Source: Pseudomonas wayambapalatensis
GTDB taxonomy: Bacteria; Pseudomonadota; Gammaproteobacteria; Pseudomonadales; Pseudomonadaceae
Assembly (NCBI GenBank): GCA_014268975.2
Contig: CP077096.1
Location: 5,187,863-5,251,862 of the forward strand
Length of the DNA: 64,000 nt
Direction of reading: 5' to 3'
The notes below the pieces were generated by a model. That model was not told the origin of the DNA, did no database searches, and saw only the letters and a program-made list of their open reading frames with translations. Positions 59,201 through 64,000 of this stretch are shown piece by piece; the first letter of the stretch is position 1, and every line of letters starts with the position of its first letter. Position numbers and translations under genes: made by a program.

Positions 59201-60278
59201 TATCGATCTTCAGCGTATCGGCGATGAACGGACCGCAGTCGATATCGTTGGTGTACAGGGTCTCGATGCGAACGACCTGGGCCTTGGCGATCTTGACCAG
59301 CAGATCGGTGGTCAGCTCGGTGTTGCACTCGGCCAGAATTTCACCAGTTGCCGGGTGCACGATGGCCTTGGCAGTGGTACGGCCAATCATGTACTCGAGC
59401 GGAACGTCCAGCTGCTTGACGCCAGCTTTCTCGATCTGGTTGATGTGGCGCGCAGTGATACGGCGGCCTTGCTCGACGATGACCTTGCCGGTGTCGTCGG
59501 TGATGTCCATGACCGCAACTTCACCGCGCAGGCGCTGGGCAACCAGCTCCAGGCTCAGCTTCTCACCGGAAACGTGGAACACGTTGGTGGTGTAGAAGGT
59601 GTCCAGGATCTCTTCGGTGCTGTAGCCCAGGGCGCGCAGCAGTACGGAGGCCGGCAGCTTGCGGCGACGGTCGATACGGACGAACACGCAGTCCTTCGGA
59701 TCGAACTCGAAGTCGAGCCAGGAGCCGCGGTAAGGAATGATGCGAGCGGAGTACAGCAGCTTGCCGGAGCTGTGAGTCTTGCCACGGTCGTGGTCGAAGA
59801 ACACACCAGGCGAACGGTGCAGCTGGGAAACGATCACACGCTCGGTACCGTTGATAACGAAGGTACCGTTCTCAGTCATCAGGGGGATTTCACCCATGTA
59901 GACTTCTTGCTCTTTGATGTCCTTGATCGCTTTGTTCGACGATTCCTTGTCGAAGATGATCAGGCGCACCTTGACCCGCAGTGGGACCGCGAAGGTCACG
60001 CCACGCAGGACACATTCCTTCACATCGAAGGCAGGCTCGCCCAGGCGATAGCCTACGTACTCCAGGGCAGCATTGCCGGAGTAGCTGATGATCGGGAATA
60101 CCGATTTGAAGGCCGCATGCAGACCGACGTCGCGGAACTGATCCTTGGATGCTCCCGCCTGCAGGAATTCGCGATACGAATCCAGCTGGATGGCCAGGAG
60201 GTACGGCACATCCATGACGTCCGGCAACTTGCTAAAGTCCTTGCGGATACGTTTTTTCTCAGTGTATGAGTAAGCCAT
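56205..60278 (-). CDS. rpoB: RNA polymerase beta subunit
   Basis: 1357 residues (E. coli 1342). The rifampicin-binding cluster reads [20 protein letters not shown] then [20 protein letters not shown], i.e. wild type at the positions usually changed in resistant strains. C-terminal [25 protein letters not shown] and [17 protein letters not shown] are conserved. The start [15 protein letters not shown] is typical. It follows rplL by 220 bases with an attenuator-like hairpin between. Confidence 0.98.
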   Translation of the reverse strand: [1357 protein letters not shown]

Positions 60279-60424
60279 CAGCGTTCCCCAGCTTGGTCAC
60301 CTGCTTGTTTGGCTTCTCCCGGCGGGAGCAGCCAGAAAATCGTGCAAACCCCTTGGTTTGCGCCACCCACATGGGTGTCTTGCAGCTCGTTATCGGGGCC
60401 GACCTGATCGGCCACCAATAACGG

Positions 60425-60451
60425 AAAAAGGCCGGTGGCACAGGCCACCAG
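60425..60451 (-). terminator. Attenuator-like hairpin between rplL and rpoB
   Basis: CTGGTGGC-CTGT-GCCACCGG on the minus strand (60451-60432, with a G-T pair), followed by CCTTTTT (T-run 60429-60425). Partial termination between rplL and rpoB is known in E. coli and lowers RNA polymerase relative to ribosomal protein output; the place is the same here. The rest of 60279-60498 carries no gene. Confidence 0.65.
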
Positions 60452-60498
60452 CCATCAGCCCTACGCTTGACGCTCAGGCTGCAGTCGCAAAGTCGAAA

Positions 60499-60867
60499 TT
60501 ACTTCAGCTCGACTTTAGCGCCAGCTTCTTCCAGCTTCTTCTTAGCGTCTTCAGCGGCTTCTTTCGAAACGCCTTCAGCTACAACCTGAGGAGCGCCATC
60601 GACTTTCTCTTTGGCTTCTTTCAGGCCCAGACCGGTCAGCTCGCGAACGGCTTTGATGACGTTCACTTTCTTGTCGCCGGCTTCAACCAGGACAACGTTG
60701 AACTCGGTCTGCTCTTCAACAACGGCAGCGGCAGCAGCTGGGCCAGCGGCAACAGCGGCAGCAGCGGTAACGCCGAAGGTTTCTTCCATTGCTTTGATCA
60801 GTTCAACAATTTCCAGAACGGTTTTCTGGCCGATTGCTTCGATGATTTGCTCGTTAGTCAGAGACAT
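60499..60867 (-). CDS. rplL: 50S ribosomal protein L7/L12
   Basis: 122 residues. The N-terminal dimer domain (MSLTNEQIIEAIGQKTVLEI) is joined by an Ala-rich hinge (AAAAVAAGPAAAAAVVEEQ, residues about 35-53) to the C-terminal factor-binding domain (KKVNVIKAVRELTGLGLKEAKEKVDG). Several dimers sit on L10 to form the stalk. Confidence 0.98.
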   Translation of the reverse strand: MSLTNEQIIEAIGQKTVLEIVELIKAMEETFGVTAAAAVAAGPAAAAAVVEEQTEFNVVLVEAGDKKVNVIKAVRELTGLGLKEAKEKVDGAPQVVAEGVSKEAAEDAKKKLEEAGAKVELK

Positions 60868-60947
60868 GACTATGAATTCCTGTATTGGGGGACAGCCTTA
60901 CACGGCCATCAAATTAAACGTTTGATTTCGAGAGAAGCTACGCCGCC

Positions 60948-61448
60948 TTAGGCAGCAGCGGCTTCTTTCTGGTCGCGCAGAGCTGCCAGGGTACGAGCCA
61001 GCTTGCTGGTTGCACCTTGGATTACGCTCATCAGCTGTGCGATAGCCTCGTCGCGAGTTGGCAGGGTTGCCAGCACGTCGATCTGGTTAGCGGCAAGGAA
61101 CTTGCCGTCGAACGCAGCTGCCTTGATCTCGAACTTGTCCTGACCCTTGGCGAATTCCTTGAACAGACGGGCAGCAGCGCCCGGGTGTTCGTTGGAGAAC
61201 GCAATCAGGGTAGGGCCGGTGAAGGCGTCGTTGAGGACACTGAATTCAGTGTCAGCAACAGCGCGCTTGAGCAGGGTGTTACGTACGACACGTACGTATA
61301 CGCCAGCTTCACGAGCCTCTTTACGGAGTCCGGTCATTGCGCCTACAGTCACACCACGGGCATCGGCCACGACAGCGGACAGAGCGACTTTGGCAGCCTC
61401 GTTGACTTCAGCGACGATGGCCTTCTTGTCTTCGAGTTTAATTGCCAC
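60948..61448 (-). CDS. rplJ: 50S ribosomal protein L10
   Basis: 166 residues starting at GTG 61448 (GTG GCA ATT AAA CTC: MAIKLEDKKAIVAEVNEAA). AGGAG lies 7 bases ahead and family homology starts at once; upstream in-frame codons are not conserved. VRVVRNTLLKRAV near residue 58 is the L10 rRNA-binding signature. It carries L7/L12 dimers on its C-terminal helix and, in E. coli, represses its own operon. Confidence 0.95.
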   Translation of the reverse strand: MAIKLEDKKAIVAEVNEAAKVALSAVVADARGVTVGAMTGLRKEAREAGVYVRVVRNTLLKRAVADTEFSVLNDAFTGPTLIAFSNEHPGAAARLFKEFAKGQDKFEIKAAAFDGKFLAANQIDVLATLPTRDEAIAQLMSVIQGATSKLARTLAALRDQKEAAAA

Positions 61449-61651
61449 GGGTTTACTCCTGGTTTCTACCGTTTCATCTGGCCGAGGCCGGATGTCGTTT
61501 TGGTGTCTGATTCGCGAGCGAATCGGGAGCACCATCTGCGTAGGCTTGTGTTTTAAGACTTGCGTCGCCTACGGTCTTGGATAGCCCCCGCCAGGCAGGG
61601 ACCCCAATCTTGTTGCAGCCGGCGCGCTCGAAAGACCGCGCCGACTTTGCA
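61449..61651 (-). promoter_or_regulatory. rplJ leader region with several hairpins
   Basis: Between rplA and rplJ the minus strand holds GGCGCGG-N-CCGCGCC-like dyad GGCGCG...CGCGCC just after rplA (61625-61650 region), a CCCTGCC-TGGCGGGG stretch, and GATTCGC-TC-GCGAATC about 70 bases before rplJ. This is where E. coli has a promoter and the L10 binding site; which element does what cannot be told from sequence. Confidence 0.4.
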
Positions 61652-62347
61652 TTACACGTTCAGCGAGCTCTGATCGATGATCAGACCTGGGCCCATGGTG
61701 GTGCTCAGGGTAACGCGCTTGACGTAGATACCTTTCGAAGAAGCTGGCTTGATACGCTTCAGATCAGCGATCAGGGCTTCAACGTTTTCCTTCAGCTTGC
61801 CAGCTTCAAAGCCGATCTTGCCAACGGAGGTGTGGATGATACCGTTCTTGTCGGTACGGTAGCGAACCTGACCAGCCTTGGCGTTCTTGACGGCAGTGGC
61901 TACGTCCGGGGTCACGGTACCGACTTTCGGGTTAGGCATCAGGCCGCGAGGACCCAGAACCTGACCCAGCTGACCGACAACGCGCATGGCATCAGGGGAT
62001 GCGATGACGACGTCATAGTTCAGGTCGCCGCCTTTCATTTCGGCAGCCAGATCGTCCATACCTACGCGGTCAGCGCCGGCAGCCAGAGCGGCCTCGGCAG
62101 CTGGGCCCTGGGTGAAGACGGCAACGCGTACGGTCTTGCCAGTGCCGTGCGGCAGCACAGTAGCGCTACGAACGACCTGGTCGGATTTACGCGGGTCAAC
62201 ACCGAGGTTTACGGCGATATCGTACGACTCGACGAATTTGGCAGCCGGCAGCGAAGCCAGCAGGGTAGCGGCCTCTTCGAAGTTGTAGGCCTTGCCTGCT
62301 TCGATTTTCTCGGCGATTGCCTTTTGACGCTTAGTCAGCTTAGCCAT
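61652..62347 (-). CDS. rplA: 50S ribosomal protein L1
   Basis: 231 residues. MAKLTKRQKAIAEKIEAGKA start and the signature MRVVGQLGQVLGPRGLMPNPKVGTVT near residue 118. L1 forms the mobile stalk at the E site and in E. coli represses the L11 operon. The start overlaps the rplK stop by one base (TAATG). Confidence 0.98.
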   Translation of the reverse strand: MAKLTKRQKAIAEKIEAGKAYNFEEAATLLASLPAAKFVESYDIAVNLGVDPRKSDQVVRSATVLPHGTGKTVRVAVFTQGPAAEAALAAGADRVGMDDLAAEMKGGDLNYDVVIASPDAMRVVGQLGQVLGPRGLMPNPKVGTVTPDVATAVKNAKAGQVRYRTDKNGIIHTSVGKIGFEAGKLKENVEALIADLKRIKPASSKGIYVKRVTLSTTMGPGLIIDQSSLNV

Positions 62348-62778
62348 TACACACCCTCCACGTTCAGGCCCATGCTGCGGGCAGAGCCAGCGATGGTGCG
62401 TACAGCTGCATCCAGGTCAGCGGCGGTCAGATCAGCCTGCTTTGCCTTGGCGATATCTTCCAGCTGAGCGCGGGTGACGGTACCGACCTTGACGGTGTTC
62501 GGACGAGCCGAACCGCTGGTCAGGCCAGCAGCTTTCTTCAGCAGAACCGAGGCAGGGGTGCTCTTGGTTTCGAAGGTGAAGCTACGGTCACTGTAGACAG
62601 TGATGATCACAGGAGTCGGCAGGCCGGCTTCTTGACCCTGAGTACGGGCGTTGAAGGCCTTGCAGAATTCCATGATGTTCACACCGTGTTGACCCAGTGC
62701 TGGACCAACGGGTGGGCTTGGGTTGGCCTGGCCGGCCTTTACTTGCAGCTTGATATAAGCCTGAATCTTCTTAGCCAT
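62347..62778 (-). CDS. rplK: 50S ribosomal protein L11
   Basis: 143 residues. MAKKIQAYIKLQVKAGQANP start with the Pro-rich PSPPVGPALGQHGVNIMEFC after it, the thiostrepton-site region; C-terminal rRNA-binding domain ends RTIAGSARSMGLNVEGV. It is needed for RelA activation in E. coli. GGAG precedes the ATG. Confidence 0.98.
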   Translation of the reverse strand: MAKKIQAYIKLQVKAGQANPSPPVGPALGQHGVNIMEFCKAFNARTQGQEAGLPTPVIITVYSDRSFTFETKSTPASVLLKKAAGLTSGSARPNTVKVGTVTRAQLEDIAKAKQADLTAADLDAAVRTIAGSARSMGLNVEGV

Positions 62779-62852
62779 GAGCTACTCCAAAATCGGGTTC
62801 GAACGCCTGGTGGCTCCCCGGATGACTTGCGTTTTATCCCAGTGACGACAAA

Positions 62853-62879
62853 ACCCCGCAGCACATAGGGCTGCGGGGT
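62853..62879 (-). terminator. Terminator after nusG
   Basis: ACCCCGCAGC / GCTGCGGGGT perfect 10 bp stem (62853-62862 and 62870-62879), TTTTG following on the minus strand, about 20 bases after the nusG stop. Confidence 0.85.
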
Positions 62880-62897
62880 ATGGGATGCATCGTTCAG

Positions 62898-63431
62898 TTA
62901 GACCTTCTCGACCTGACTGAACTCGAGCTCTACCGGAGTAGAGCGACCGAAAATGAGCACTGCAACCTGCAGGCGACTCTTCTCGTAGTTAACTTCTTCG
63001 ACGCTACCGTTGAAATCAGCGAATGGACCGTCAATGACGCGAACCACTTCACCCGGCTCGAACAGCGTCTTCGGCTTGGGCTTGTCACTGCCATCGGCAA
63101 CGCGACGCAGGATAGCTTCAGCCTCTTTATCGGTGATCGGCGCGGGCTTGTCCGCGGTACCACCAATGAAACCCATGACGCGAGGGGTATCCTTGACCAA
63201 GTGCCAAGTCCCTTCGTTCATTTCCATCTGCACCAGGACGTAGCCCGGGAAGAATTTACGCTCACTCTTGCGCTTCTGGCCGTTGCGCATTTCGACGACT
63301 TCTTCGGTCGGGACGAGAATCTCGCCAAACCCGTCTTCCATGCCTGCCAGCTTTACGCGCTCGATGAGGGAGCGCATTACATGCTTCTCGTAACCCGAGT
63401 AAGCATGCACAACATACCAACGCTTAGCCAC
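62898..63431 (-). CDS. nusG: Transcription termination/antitermination factor NusG
   Basis: 177 residues. The NGN domain (KRWYVVHAYSGYEKHVMRSL at the N-terminus, FFPGYVLVQMEMNEGTWHLVKDTPRVMGF) binds RNA polymerase; the C-terminal KOW domain (FEPGEVVRVIDGPFADFNGSVEEVNYEKSRLQV) binds Rho or S10. Nine bases after secE. Confidence 0.98.
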   Translation of the reverse strand: MAKRWYVVHAYSGYEKHVMRSLIERVKLAGMEDGFGEILVPTEEVVEMRNGQKRKSERKFFPGYVLVQMEMNEGTWHLVKDTPRVMGFIGGTADKPAPITDKEAEAILRRVADGSDKPKPKTLFEPGEVVRVIDGPFADFNGSVEEVNYEKSRLQVAVLIFGRSTPVELEFSQVEKV

Positions 63432-63440
63432 GAGACACCC

Positions 63441-63809
63441 TTAGCCAACAATCAAGGAAACCAACCAACCGAGCAGGGAATCGAGACCCCACAACAGCAG
63501 CGCCATAACGAGCACCACAGCCACAACGATCAAAGTGGTCTGAGTAGTCTCCTGGCGGGTTGGCCACACGACTTTACGAATTTCGGTACGAGCTTCCTTC
63601 GCCAGCGCAAAGAACGACTTACCCTTCGCAGTCTGCAGAGCAACAAAGCCTGCGACAGCTGCCAGAGCGAGCAGCGCGAGAACGCGGTACAGGATAGGAG
63701 CAGCGGAGTAATACTGATTACCCACGACACCTACGACAACCAATGCAACTACAGCCAGCCACTTGAACAGATCAAAACGCGATTCTTGGGCTTCAGTTTT
63801 GGGAGTCAT
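63441..63809 (-). CDS. secE: Preprotein translocase subunit SecE
   Basis: 122 residues, the three-helix form found in gamma-proteobacteria. Hydrophobic segments near residues 17-35, 45-62 and 92-115 flank the conserved amphipathic helix with VVWPTRQET. The ATG at 63809 (MTPKTEAQESRFDLF) is used; 33 upstream in-frame bases have no family match. Located between tRNA-Trp and nusG. Confidence 0.96.
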   Translation of the reverse strand: MTPKTEAQESRFDLFKWLAVVALVVVGVVGNQYYSAAPILYRVLALLALAAVAGFVALQTAKGKSFFALAKEARTEIRKVVWPTRQETTQTTLIVVAVVLVMALLLWGLDSLLGWLVSLIVG

Positions 63810-63853
63810 CGGGGAGGATCCTGTAAGAAGAAAGCCAATCACACCGAGGTGAA

Positions 63854-63929
63854 TGGCAGGTCAGGAGGGAATCGAACCCCCAACCTACGGTTTTGGAGAC
63901 CGTCGCTCTGCCAATTGAGCTACTGACCT
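63854..63929 (-). tRNA. tRNA-Trp (anticodon CCA)
   Basis: 76 nt with encoded CCA. Acceptor stem AGGTCAG/CTGACCT, D loop AATTGGCA, anticodon CCA at 63894-63896 in loop CTCCAAA, T loop TTCGATT. It lies 44 bases before secE, the usual place after a tuf gene. Confidence 0.97.
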
Positions 63930-63940
63930 GTAACGCTGTA

Positions 63941-63966
63941 TCAGGCCGGCCATTATGCCGGCCTGA
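63941..63966. terminator. Perfect 10 bp hairpin between the second tuf and tRNA-Trp
   Basis: TCAGGCCGGC / GCCGGCCTGA with 6-base loop. No T-run follows on the minus strand (TACAGCG), so it may be an RNA-processing or partial termination element. Confidence 0.4.
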
Positions 63967-63984
63967 TTTAGATAAATCAACTAC

Positions 63985-64000
63985 TTATTCAATAATCTTC
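63985..64000 (-). CDS. tuf: 3' end of a second elongation factor Tu gene (cut by window edge)
   Basis: The minus strand ends AAG ATT ATT GAA TAA = KIIE stop, the same last residues as the complete tuf at 47383-48576 but with other codons (AAA ATC ATC GAG TAA there). The position before tRNA-Trp-secE-nusG is the usual site of a second tuf gene. Only four codons and a stop are visible. Confidence 0.7.

Overview
This 64 kb window is a stretch of gamma-proteobacterial chromosome that looks like a member of the Pseudomonas putida group. The reasons are the GC-rich coding, the REP elements with the P. putida type core around 7.9 and 11.5 kb, and the gene order secE-nusG through rplQ, katA, ferritin, uvrA, MFS transporter, ssb, then fdoGHI-fdhE-selA-selB-tRNA-Sec, asparaginase and a sodium:alanine symporter. 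The species call rests on remembered gene order and sequence style, not on a search.

Right half (about 33.5-64 kb, all on the minus strand, so read from right to left): the last codons of one tuf gene, tRNA-Trp, secE, nusG, rplK, rplA, rplJ, rplL, rpoB, rpoC; then the str operon rpsL, rpsG, fusA, second tuf; then the S10 operon rpsJ to rpsQ; the spc operon rplN to rpmJ, with secY; and the alpha operon rpsM, rpsK, rpsD, rpoA, rplQ. Short genes rpmD and rpmJ are placed. Good sigma70 promoters are visible before rpsL and rpsJ, and hairpins mark most operon borders. Two terminator-like hairpins lie, unexpectedly, inside the spc operon between rpsN and rpsH.

Middle (26.3-33.4 kb): katA, a ferritin of the BfrA/FtnA type, uvrA (plus strand), an MFS transporter and ssb.

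19-26 kb: an eight-gene minus-strand operon (periplasmic binding protein, two permeases, ATPase, RidA, IclR regulator, a PLP enzyme of the D-threonine aldolase/D-serine dehydratase fold, and a PfkB sugar kinase). The combination of an amino-acid lyase with a 2-keto-3-deoxygluconate kinase suggests D-glucosaminate catabolism into the Entner-Doudoroff route. A decayed C-terminal fragment of a D-aminoacylase-type amidohydrolase sits just after it, and a GH18 endo-beta-N-acetylglucosaminidase-like gene follows. A perfect 16 bp palindrome in front of the first gene is a candidate operator for the IclR protein.

8-17 kb: a complete selenocysteine formate dehydrogenase module. fdoG contains an in-frame UGA with a SECIS hairpin right behind it; fdoH, fdoI, fdhE, selA, selB and tRNA-Sec follow on the same strand. 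Only selD is not in the window.

0-8 kb: two sugar-nucleotide type short-chain dehydrogenase genes, then a plus-strand three-gene cassette (an Fe(II)/2-oxoglutarate oxygenase with a clavaminate-synthase/VioC-like HxE motif, a TSUP permease, an alpha/beta hydrolase) of unknown purpose, then an HTH regulator divergent from a sodium:alanine symporter, and a type I asparaginase. The oxygenase-permease-hydrolase cassette and the glucosaminate-like operon are the least ordinary parts of the window.
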